64,000 nucleotides of DNA from JACCXG01 sp963785755 (lineage in GTDB: Bacteria > Acidobacteriota > Vicinamibacteria > Vicinamibacterales > 2-12-FULL-66-21): contig CAWAXG010000075.1 in NCBI GenBank assembly GCA_963785755.1, forward strand, positions 186,001 through 250,000, given 5' to 3'. Below are positions 34,645-41,940 of this stretch, in pieces; position 1 is the first letter of the stretch, and each line of letters starts with the position of its first letter. Below the pieces are notes generated by a model. The model was not told the origin of the DNA. It did not search any database and worked only from the letters and a program-made list of their open reading frames with translations. The translations under genes and the position numbers were made by a program.

Positions 34645-36618
34645 ATGAAGAAGATGAGCAGATGGAAGCAAGGCGACCCGGCTGTGCTGCTTGCCGTCGC
34701 GATCGTGGTGATGGCAGCTGGTCTCTCCGGCGCGGGCCCCCGGAACTTCAAGCCTGACGGCACCTTCACGGGATCTGCTCTCACCGGATGGCGCACGCTC
34801 GGCGATGCCGAGTGGAAGGCGCAGAACGGCGAGATCGTCGGCACCGCGAAGCCCGGGACGGCCGGCGGCTGGCTGGTCATGGAGAAGACCTTCCAGGACG
34901 TCCGCCTGTTCGGCAACTACCGGTGCACCGGCGAGTGCCGATCGGGCGTGCTGCTGCGCGCGCAGCGCACGCCGGATGGCGGCATGCGCGGCGTCTATAT
35001 CTCTTTGACAGAGGGCGAGCTCGGCTCCTACTCCGTCACACTCGATGCTCAGGGCCGCGAGGTTGCGAAGGAGCGTCTCGCGCCGCCTGCCGGACGTGGG
35101 GGCGGCGGTGGCGCCGGACGCGGAACAGCGCCTCCCGCGACCCAGCCCGGGACGACGGCTGCCCCGCCCGCGGCGGCTCAACCGGCTCCTGCGCCGCAAA
35201 CCGGTGCGCGGGGCGACGGACCGGGACAGGGCCGCGGCGGCGGTGGTGGTGGTGGCAGGGGTGCTCCGCCTCTCAAAGCCGGAGACTGGAACGAGGTCGA
35301 GATCATTCTGGCGCTCGCGTCCGTTCGCTCCACGTTTGGCGGCAATGCCGCGGTAGATGAAGCGAATGTTGCCGGGTACGGCAGCGTCGCGCTGTTCGTG
35401 GGTGGATCGGGAGAAGTGCGCTACCGGGACGTCGCGTGGAAGGATCTCAACTGGTTCGTCCAACCCAAGGAGGAGATCTCCCCGCGGTTCACGATGCAGC
35501 AGATCAGCAGCCTCTACTATGGATGGGGCGCGACGACCGGCGACATCAATCGTGATGGCACGCTCGACATCGTCTCGGGGCCGTTCTACTACCTCGGACC
35601 GTCGTTCAGCGAACGCAAGCTGTATCGGGAGGGGCGCGTCTACAATCCGTCCGCGGAATTCGCCCCGGACATGGTCAATCTCGTCGCCGACTTCACTGGC
35701 GATGGCTGGGCCGACATTCTCTCGGCCGTGAGCCGCCCGATGGACCTGTACGTCAACCCGAAAGGGGATTCGCGGCGATGGGACAAGTTCCGCGTGCTGC
35801 CGACGATCTCGTCGGAGATCGCGCTGATGAACGATCTCGACAACGACGGCAAGGCGGAGATTGTGTTCGCCGGCGGCGGCGCCTACAACTGGGCCCGTCC
35901 CGATCCGGCGAATCCGACGGCCGTCTGGACGCCGCGCATCGTATCGAGCCCGGGACAGACCGTGAGCGGCCACGGCATCGGGATCGGCGATGTCAACGGC
36001 GATGGACGGAAGGACGTGGTCGTGCCGACGGGATGGTACGAGCAACCCACGGAGGGCATCGAGCGCACTCCCTGGACGTTCCACGCGCACACGTTCGGCA
36101 ACCTGGCGGTGTTCGGCATGGGCGGCGGCGAGATCGGGGTGTACGACGTGAACGGCGACAAACTCGCCGATGTGGTGAGCGGGTCGGCGCATAACTGGGG
36201 CCTCAACTGGTTCGAGCAGAAACGTGCGGCCGACGGATCGCGGACCTTCGAGCAGCACGTGATCGCGCAGGACTTCTCCACCGAGAACGCGGGCGGCGTC
36301 GTGTTCTCGGAATCTCATGCGGCGCGATTCGAGGACATGGACGGCGATAAGGTTCCCGACTTCATCACCGGCAAGCGGATGTGGTCCGAGCTCGAGAACT
36401 ACACCGCTCAGGATCCGTATGGGGCGCCGGTCCTCTACATCTACCGGACGGTCCGCGACGCGAAGGCCCCTGGCGGCGCGCGGTTCGTTCCCGAGCTGGT
36501 GCACAACCGCTCCGGCGTTGGATCATCGTTCGACATCGTCGATCTGAACCGGGATGGCCGGCGCGACATCGTGACCGCGACGGGGTTCGGCACCTTCGTG
36601 TTCTACGGCCGGAAATAG
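34645..36618 (+). CDS. Secreted DUF1080 domain plus FG-GAP/VCBS repeat protein
   Basis: 657 residues with an N-terminal hydrophobic signal (about 14-30). Residues ~35-130 fit DUF1080, the 3-keto-glycoside hydrolase-like / LamG-like jelly-roll family (GWRTLGDAEWKAQNGEIVG, SGVLLRAQRTPDGGMRGVYI). A Gly/Pro/Ala-rich linker (about 150-210) interrupts the domain before DWNEVEIILA. The C-terminal 380 residues hold seven FG-GAP-like repeats with calcium-loop patterns such as DINRDGTLDI, DFTGDGWADI, DVNGDGRKDV and DLNRDGRRDI, probably a seven-blade propeller. It is likely a secreted glycan-binding or glycan-cleaving protein; the activity is unproven. Confidence 0.85.
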   Translation: MKKMSRWKQGDPAVLLAVAIVVMAAGLSGAGPRNFKPDGTFTGSALTGWRTLGDAEWKAQNGEIVGTAKPGTAGGWLVMEKTFQDVRLFGNYRCTGECRSGVLLRAQRTPDGGMRGVYISLTEGELGSYSVTLDAQGREVAKERLAPPAGRGGGGGAGRGTAPPATQPGTTAAPPAAAQPAPAPQTGARGDGPGQGRGGGGGGGRGAPPLKAGDWNEVEIILALASVRSTFGGNAAVDEANVAGYGSVALFVGGSGEVRYRDVAWKDLNWFVQPKEEISPRFTMQQISSLYYGWGATTGDINRDGTLDIVSGPFYYLGPSFSERKLYREGRVYNPSAEFAPDMVNLVADFTGDGWADILSAVSRPMDLYVNPKGDSRRWDKFRVLPTISSEIALMNDLDNDGKAEIVFAGGGAYNWARPDPANPTAVWTPRIVSSPGQTVSGHGIGIGDVNGDGRKDVVVPTGWYEQPTEGIERTPWTFHAHTFGNLAVFGMGGGEIGVYDVNGDKLADVVSGSAHNWGLNWFEQKRAADGSRTFEQHVIAQDFSTENAGGVVFSESHAARFEDMDGDKVPDFITGKRMWSELENYTAQDPYGAPVLYIYRTVRDAKAPGGARFVPELVHNRSGVGSSFDIVDLNRDGRRDIVTATGFGTFVFYGRK

Positions 36619-36630
36619 GGGAACAGACCA

Positions 36631-36690
36631 GGAGGGCGGGAGCGATCGGGTAAACAAGCAAGCCTCCCGTCCTCCCGTCCTCCTTGTTGA
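36631..36690. terminator. Hairpin-forming repeat downstream of the FG-GAP gene
   Basis: AGGAGGGCGGGAG (36631-36643) can pair, with one mismatch, with CTCCCGTCCTCC (within 36664-36683), closing a ~20-nt loop just after the stop at 36618. A plausible transcription terminator or mRNA 3' end. The same GGAGGACGGGAG module recurs at ~45641. Confidence 0.45.
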
Positions 36691-36725
36691 ATAGCTGCCA
36701 GTGCGCGTGCCAGCTGGTTGTGGTG

Positions 36726-36763
36726 ACCGAAACGGATGCCGGGAGCAGCGTCCCCGTTTCGGT
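36726..36763. promoter_or_regulatory. 10-bp perfect inverted repeat upstream of the nif3 pair
   Basis: ACCGAAACGG - 18 nt - CCGTTTCGGT, ending 24 bp before the ATG at 36788. Its position suits an operator or a 5'-leader hairpin controlling the two-gene nif3-like unit. Confidence 0.5.
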
Positions 36764-36787
36764 GTAGTCTGACGGGCGTCGAAAATC

Positions 36788-37654
36788 ATGCTCACACGAC
36801 GACAGTTCGTGATCGCAAGCGTCGGCACGGCACTGGCCGGGCGGCAGTCGGCGCCAGAACGGAGCCAGCCAACAGCCCGGGAGATCGTCGACCGGATCCG
36901 TGCCGGCGTCGGCCTCCCCTGGCGCGCAACGACCATCGACGGGATCAAGGCCGGCGATCCGAACACGACCGTCACCGGCATCACCACCACCGTGATGGCC
37001 ACGCTCGAGGTGCTGAGGCAAGCTGCCGCGTCACGGCGGAACTTCATCGTCACGACCGAGCCGGTGTTCTACAGCGGGAACGATGAGCCGGGCACTCGCG
37101 CGAACGACCCGGTCTACGTTGCGAAGAGGGCCTTCATCGACGAAAACCGCCTCGTCGTCTTTCGCTTCGCCGACCATTGGCACGCCCGGGTGCCGAATGA
37201 ATCCGTCCGCGCGCTCGCAGCGGCCCTGGACTGGACACGCCATCGCACGCCGGCGAACGAATCGATCTACAAGCTCCCGGAAACGACGCTGCGGTCGCTC
37301 AGCGCTCACGTGCAGAAGCGGCTCGGCGTGCGCGGGCTGCGCGTGGTCGGGCGACCGGACATGCGCGTGGCCACGGTTCTTCTCAGTCCGGCCACCACGG
37401 ATCTGCCTGGCACCGTGCGGAATCTGCCGCAAGCCGACGTCCTCCTGGCCGGGGAGCCACGCGAGTGGGAGGCCGTGCCGTACGTGCTCGACACCGCGCC
37501 GGCAGGACGAGCCAGAGGCCTGATCGCGGTCGGGCGGATCGTGTCCGAGGAGCCGGGAGCACGCGCGTGCGCCGAATGGCTGCGCACCATCGTGCCGTCG
37601 GTCACCGTCGAGCCAACCACGGTCGCGGACCCGTACTGGAGGCCGACGGTATGA
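36788..37654 (+). CDS. Nif3-like protein with Tat-type signal, metal ligands degenerate
   Basis: 288 residues. The N-terminus MLTRRQFVIASVGTALAG has a twin-arginine pattern (RRQFV), so export is likely. The body aligns along its length with the next gene, which has the Nif3 (NGG1-interacting factor 3, COG0327) dinuclear-metal layout. Here the first metal motif reads VTTEPVFYSG where the partner has ITHEPTFYNH, and the C-terminal motif reads VGRIVSEE where the partner has LGHMLSED: two conserved His are Thr and Arg. FADHWHA keeps the middle motif. This suggests a non-metal or altered-metal paralogue. The stop overlaps the next ATG (ATGA). Confidence 0.72.
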   Translation: MLTRRQFVIASVGTALAGRQSAPERSQPTAREIVDRIRAGVGLPWRATTIDGIKAGDPNTTVTGITTTVMATLEVLRQAAASRRNFIVTTEPVFYSGNDEPGTRANDPVYVAKRAFIDENRLVVFRFADHWHARVPNESVRALAAALDWTRHRTPANESIYKLPETTLRSLSAHVQKRLGVRGLRVVGRPDMRVATVLLSPATTDLPGTVRNLPQADVLLAGEPREWEAVPYVLDTAPAGRARGLIAVGRIVSEEPGARACAEWLRTIVPSVTVEPTTVADPYWRPTV

Positions 37655-38475
37655 CGGCCGCGGAAATCGTCACCCGCATCAAGGACAGACTGGCCGAACA
37701 GAAAATCGCGTGGCGGGCCCAGACCGTCGACACCTTCAAGGCCGGCAACCCTGAGACGCCCGTTCGTGGCATCGCGACGACGGGGATGGCGACGTTCGAC
37801 GTGCTGAAACGCGCGGCATCGAGCGGCAGGAACTTCGTGATCACGCACGAACCCACGTTCTACAACCATCAGGACGATACGGCGCTTCTTCAGGCGGACG
37901 CGACCTACGCGGCCAAGCAGAAGTTCGTCGCCGAGCACAACATGGTGGTGTGGCGATTCCACGACCACGCCCACGCATTGCGCCCGGACCCGCTGATCGC
38001 AGGCTCGGCACGCGCGCTGGGGTTGTCGCAATACGCGTCACCGACCGACCCGAGACGCTACGTCATTCCCCCGACAACCCTTCGCGCGCTCGCCACCGAC
38101 ATCGTCCGCCGCCTCGACGGGCGTGCCATCCGCGTCGTCGGGGACCCGGAGATGACGGTCAGCCGAATCCTGCTCGGCCCGGGCTGGGGCGTTCCAAATC
38201 TCGTGCCCGACGTCGACGTGTCGATCGGCGGCGAAGCGCCTGAGGCGGGGGGCCACGCGGAGTACGCGCTCGACGCCCGGTCGCTGGGACAGCCCAAGGG
38301 AGTGATCCTGCTCGGGCACATGCTGTCGGAGGACTTCGGCATGAAGGAGGTCGCCGACTGGCTGCGCGCGTTCCTCACGGATTGCCGGTTGAATGGGTTC
38401 CGGCGGGGGAACCGTTCATCTAAAGGGTCAAGGATGGAACCGTTGAACCCGAACCCGTGCACCTTGAACCCCTGA
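37651..38475 (+). CDS. Nif3-like dinuclear metal-centre protein, 3' end probably frameshifted
   Basis: Starts at ATG 37651, overlapping the upstream stop by 4 bp. Nif3-family metal-binding elements are present: ITHEPTFYNHQDD near residue 60, FHDHAHA near 105 and ILLGHMLSEDFGM near 225. No export signal is seen, so this copy is probably cytoplasmic. Conserved sequence ends at WLRAFLTD; then the frame runs into repeat sequence. One added base near 38382 would give LPVEWVPAGEPFI-stop (TAA 38421-38423), a natural Nif3 C-terminus, so the true gene very likely ends at 38423. Nif3 proteins have been linked to GTP cyclohydrolase-like activity, but the function is not settled. Confidence 0.78.
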   Translation: MTAAEIVTRIKDRLAEQKIAWRAQTVDTFKAGNPETPVRGIATTGMATFDVLKRAASSGRNFVITHEPTFYNHQDDTALLQADATYAAKQKFVAEHNMVVWRFHDHAHALRPDPLIAGSARALGLSQYASPTDPRRYVIPPTTLRALATDIVRRLDGRAIRVVGDPEMTVSRILLGPGWGVPNLVPDVDVSIGGEAPEAGGHAEYALDARSLGQPKGVILLGHMLSEDFGMKEVADWLRAFLTDCRLNGFRRGNRSSKGSRMEPLNPNPCTLNP

Positions 38476-38483
38476 ACCCGAAC
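38424..38483. repeat. Degenerate TTGAACC repeats between convergent genes
   Basis: GGAACCGTTGAACCCGAACC and CCTTGAACCCCTGAACCCGA form a loose array of a GAACC unit between the nif3 and esterase stops. It resembles the arrays at 18130-18221 and 44896-44945. Confidence 0.55.
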
Positions 38484-39728
38484 TCAAGATTTGATCGCAC
38501 CGCTCAGCCAATCCCACGCCTCCTCCTGCATCTTGCGATTGAACTCGTGCGGCGCGTCATACAAGCGGCATCGCTGACGTTCGGGCACTCCCGCTTTCTT
38601 GAAACACGCCTCGATCTTCCGGAAGGCCTTCTCGACGCCCTCGAGCGGAAACAGCGCGTCTTTCGACCCGTTGATGACGAGAACGGAGCGGGGCGCGATC
38701 AGCGCGGCGAGATCGGGTAGATCGAGGTAGCGGTACAACCCGGGAATATGGAACGTGAGGCCGACGGTGTTGAGGACGTGGCGGCGTATGTTCGACGCGA
38801 ACGAAGTCATCCAGCCGACGTCGACTGCCGCTTTGATCCGCTGGTCCAGGGCCGCGAGCAGAAAGCTGCGGTATCCACCAACTGACAAGCCGACGCACCC
38901 GAGCCGCTGCCGATCCACTTCGGGACGGCTCGCGAGATAGTCGAGCGTCCGCAGGTCGTCCCACAACATGACGCCCGGCCACGTGATTCCCGCGGTCATC
39001 AGGCTGCGTGCGACGAGCTGCTCGTTCTGGCTCGATCGCCGGTTGAACGCCGCAATCTCGTCCGCGGTCATCCGCTGCGGCTCGCGATACGACGGGGGAT
39101 CCTCCGCCAGCAGCATGCGCCGCTCGCCCCAATAGAACATGTCGATGGTGATGACCACGTAGCCGCGGCGCACCAGCTCGTTCGCGATGCTCGTTCCTTC
39201 GTAGAGTCGCTGCTTGAACTCCGAGAGCGAGGCCGGCTCGTTCTCGACGGCAACCACCTTCTCTTTTCCCCAGACGTACGCGCCACCGTGGCAGTGCAGG
39301 ACGACGAGCCCTGGCGCGGGGAGAGACGCTTTCTTGGGAATCAGAACGTAGCCCGGCACGCGAATGTCGGGCGTCGTCTGGAATGTCAGGTACTCCTCGA
39401 TGTGATCGCCCCGGTCGGTGCGGCGAATGACCTCCGCCGCTGGCGCCGCGGCGGGCGGAGCGTAGAACAACTGGTCGAGCACGCGAGCGCGCGCCGTCTT
39501 CTGCCATGACGCGAGATTCCGAAAGGCGGGCTGCAGGAAAGACAGTTCCAGCCGCGATCGATCGGCCTGCTGCTGCACGAATGGATACAGGTTGCCGATG
39601 TGCGGACTGTCCGCGGCGGCCGCGGGCGTCTGCATCAGGACGGCACCGTCCGTCAGCGCGAATGGCGCCTGCGAAAGAATGCCGCCCGCCCCGAGCGTCC
39701 GGCAGAACCCGCGCCTTGTCATGGACAT
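38484..39728 (-). CDS. Tat-exported alpha/beta hydrolase (acetyl-xylan-esterase / Abhydrolase_7-like)
   Basis: 414 residues. The start at 39728 has GAGGTGA five bases upstream; the open frame extends far beyond but without conservation. The N-terminus MSMTRRGFCRTLGAGGILSQ is a Tat-type signal. Hydrolase fold: VPGYVLIPKKASLPAPGLVVLHCHGGAYVWGKE (oxyanion region), nucleophile Ser in GCVGLSVGGYRS, Asp in VINGSKDALFP and His in DAPHEFNRKMQEEAW. The family includes secreted carbohydrate or peptidoglycan-linked esterases. It is divergent from the repeat/beta-lactamase gene. Confidence 0.85.
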   Translation of the reverse strand: MSMTRRGFCRTLGAGGILSQAPFALTDGAVLMQTPAAAADSPHIGNLYPFVQQQADRSRLELSFLQPAFRNLASWQKTARARVLDQLFYAPPAAAPAAEVIRRTDRGDHIEEYLTFQTTPDIRVPGYVLIPKKASLPAPGLVVLHCHGGAYVWGKEKVVAVENEPASLSEFKQRLYEGTSIANELVRRGYVVITIDMFYWGERRMLLAEDPPSYREPQRMTADEIAAFNRRSSQNEQLVARSLMTAGITWPGVMLWDDLRTLDYLASRPEVDRQRLGCVGLSVGGYRSFLLAALDQRIKAAVDVGWMTSFASNIRRHVLNTVGLTFHIPGLYRYLDLPDLAALIAPRSVLVINGSKDALFPLEGVEKAFRKIEACFKKAGVPERQRCRLYDAPHEFNRKMQEEAWDWLSGAIKS

Positions 39729-40034
39729 CGCATCACCTCTTCGAGACCGTGCCGATCGTGGCCGGATGAACGTCGCGCGCCGCTCATTATCTGCCATCTC
39801 CGTGGCGGCTGCCGCAACCACGAGCAGCACGTGGACGACCCGCGCCCACCGAGTCATAGGGCTCAACCTATGTGACACGGAGTAACCGAGGAAAGGAGCG
39901 AGTTTGTCTCTGCTCATCACAACATATGGAAGAGCTCGACGACCGCCCGGAAAAACGCTCGACTCACGCAAACGACCTGCAGTAGGCTGCGCCGCATCGG
40001 CGCTGCGACCCGAGAACACGAAAGGCGGAACGAT
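39729..40034. other. Divergent intergenic region, no gene recognised
   Basis: 306 bp between divergent starts. Short open frames on both strands lack conserved features. The minus-strand frame contiguous with the esterase could encode a hydrophobic peptide, but it lacks a ribosome binding site. The palindrome TAGGGCTCAACCTA (39857-39870) is visible. Confidence 0.4.
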
Positions 40035-41858
40035 ATGCCGACATTCGAGGCGTATCACGGGAAGGATGGTGCCTACCATCAGCAGCGCTTCAACGCCCTC
40101 GCCGGGAACGGCTGGCGAATGATCTCGCTCAGCACCTACGGGGGACACCTCGCTCCACGCTACGCGGCGGTCTGGGTGCAGGAACCCGGACCGGCCTACG
40201 TCGCCGTCCATGGCCTCACGATCGCGAACTACCAGCAGTGGTTCAACGATCGGATTGCCGAAGGCTACGCGCCGGTACTCCTTTCGGCGACGGGAAGCGG
40301 CGCGAATGCGCTCGTCGCCGCGGTGTTCGAGCGCAACGTGAAGAAGGGCTGGGTGGCGAAGCACGGACTGCAGAGCGGAGCGGAGACCGATCAGTCCACG
40401 ATCGAGTACTGGAACAAGCAAGCGCGGCGTGACGGGCTCGTCCTCCGATCGGGATCGATCTACGGGTCTTCCTCTCAACGGCTCTACATCGCCGTCTGGC
40501 ATCCGCAGGCGGAGGCGCACTGGAACTGGCGAGCCGCCGAAACCGCGAGCGGCCATCAGACCTGGTTCAACGCCTTCCGGGAAGTTCCGCTGAGACCGGC
40601 CTTCGTCACGCTCTCGGATTTCCAGATCTACCTGTCGGCCTTCACCGACGACTCGATCGGCGAGTGGCAGGCGCGCCACAACATGACCAGCGACCAGTAT
40701 CAGGGACAGTTCAACGTTCTCAAAGAGCAGGGGTTCTATCCGATCTGCGTTCAGGGCGGCGGCGCGGGCGCCGGCACGCGGTACGCGGCGCTCTTCGCGA
40801 AGCGCCACACGCCATTGCCGCGCGTCTGGACGGTCCGCGGCACCGGACTGGCCACCTTCGACACGGCCGTCAAGAAGTTCATGGTGGCCAACGGCGTACG
40901 GGTCGGTCAGTTGAGCATTGCCAAGAACGGCACGTTCAAGGCGCAGCGCGCCTATACATGGGCGCACGCGGGGTATCCGATCACCGAGCCCACTCACCTG
41001 CTGCGGGTCGCCAGCCTGAGCAAGATGTTCACCTGCGCGTGCGTGCAGCGGCTGTACGACGACAACGTGATCGAGGAAGGCACCGGGGTCTTCGCCAGGC
41101 TCGGCATCACCACGAAGGCGCTCCCTTCGCAGACCGTGGACCCGCGCGTCAATGACATCACGGTCGAGCATCTGGTCGATCACGAAGGCGGATGGGACAG
41201 CGGCGTCTCCAAGAAGGACTACGTCTTCATGATGCGCCAGATCGCCAACGATCTCGGCTTGAACGGACCGCCGTCGAAGTTCGACATCGCTCGCTACGTC
41301 TACGGCGAGCCGCTGCAGTTCACGCCGGGTGTGAAGTCGCAATACTCGAACACCGGCTACACCACGCTGGCGGCTCTCGTGGAACGGGTCACCAATACGC
41401 CGTACGAAACCTATCTTCGCAACACCATCCTGCAGCCCGACGGCATCACCGGCGTGCGCATGGCTCGCACGCTACGAAGCCAGCGTCTCCCGAACGAGGC
41501 GTTCTACGACGATCCCAACGTCTGGTGGTCCGCCGCCGAACCGCATCTGCAGAAGCTCACCGCCTTCTGCTACGGCGGCGAAGGCTGGACAACGGAAGCC
41601 ATGGACGGCAGCGGCGGTCTGTGCGCGAGCGCCAACGCGCTCGTCCAGTTCATCCGGCTGCACGCGGTCTGGGGACGCGGCGGCCGGATGGCCGGCGCCG
41701 CCCGCACCGGTGGCATGGCCGGCGTGAGCAGCCGCGCAGAGTCACGCGGCGACGGGGTCGATTTCGCCTTCGTGTTCAACACGCGGAATCTGGCCAACAT
41801 GCCGGTGGACGACTTCGCCACGTCGCTTTCGGCGCTGATCACGTCGGCCAGCCTCTAA
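40035..41858 (+). CDS. BTRD1-like tandem-repeat protein fused to a serine beta-lactamase-fold hydrolase
   Basis: 607 residues. Residues 1-265 hold five copies of a ~50-residue repeat with the pattern W-x-A-x-H-G/N-hydrophobic...Y-Q-x-x-F-N-x-x-x-x-x-G-Y/F-x-P, ending R-Y-A-A-hydrophobic-W/F (for example VAVHGLTIANYQQWFND, QARHNMTSDQYQGQFNVLKE). From ~275 to the end is a class C/DD-peptidase-like serine hydrolase: SxxK as Ser327-LS-Lys330, YSN at 437-439 and a RTGG motif at 557-560. Repeat-plus-beta-lactamase layouts occur in BTRD1 (Pfam) proteins and resemble polyglycine hydrolases. No signal peptide is seen at this start. The following gene carries five copies of the same repeat. Confidence 0.82.
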   Translation: MPTFEAYHGKDGAYHQQRFNALAGNGWRMISLSTYGGHLAPRYAAVWVQEPGPAYVAVHGLTIANYQQWFNDRIAEGYAPVLLSATGSGANALVAAVFERNVKKGWVAKHGLQSGAETDQSTIEYWNKQARRDGLVLRSGSIYGSSSQRLYIAVWHPQAEAHWNWRAAETASGHQTWFNAFREVPLRPAFVTLSDFQIYLSAFTDDSIGEWQARHNMTSDQYQGQFNVLKEQGFYPICVQGGGAGAGTRYAALFAKRHTPLPRVWTVRGTGLATFDTAVKKFMVANGVRVGQLSIAKNGTFKAQRAYTWAHAGYPITEPTHLLRVASLSKMFTCACVQRLYDDNVIEEGTGVFARLGITTKALPSQTVDPRVNDITVEHLVDHEGGWDSGVSKKDYVFMMRQIANDLGLNGPPSKFDIARYVYGEPLQFTPGVKSQYSNTGYTTLAALVERVTNTPYETYLRNTILQPDGITGVRMARTLRSQRLPNEAFYDDPNVWWSAAEPHLQKLTAFCYGGEGWTTEAMDGSGGLCASANALVQFIRLHAVWGRGGRMAGAARTGGMAGVSSRAESRGDGVDFAFVFNTRNLANMPVDDFATSLSALITSASL

Positions 41859-41940
41859 GCGGGCTCGTCTGCACGTTTGTCCGCGTCACGTCTCGGAGGA
41901 GGACAGATGACGTAACAGTCCAGTGAGCCGGAGGTTTCCC

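Noticed and set aside
39729..41342. Minus-strand open frame extending the esterase to 952 residues across the beta-lactamase gene
   Set aside because: The extension is antisense to a motif-bearing gene; a ribosome site and Tat signal at 39728 mark the real start.
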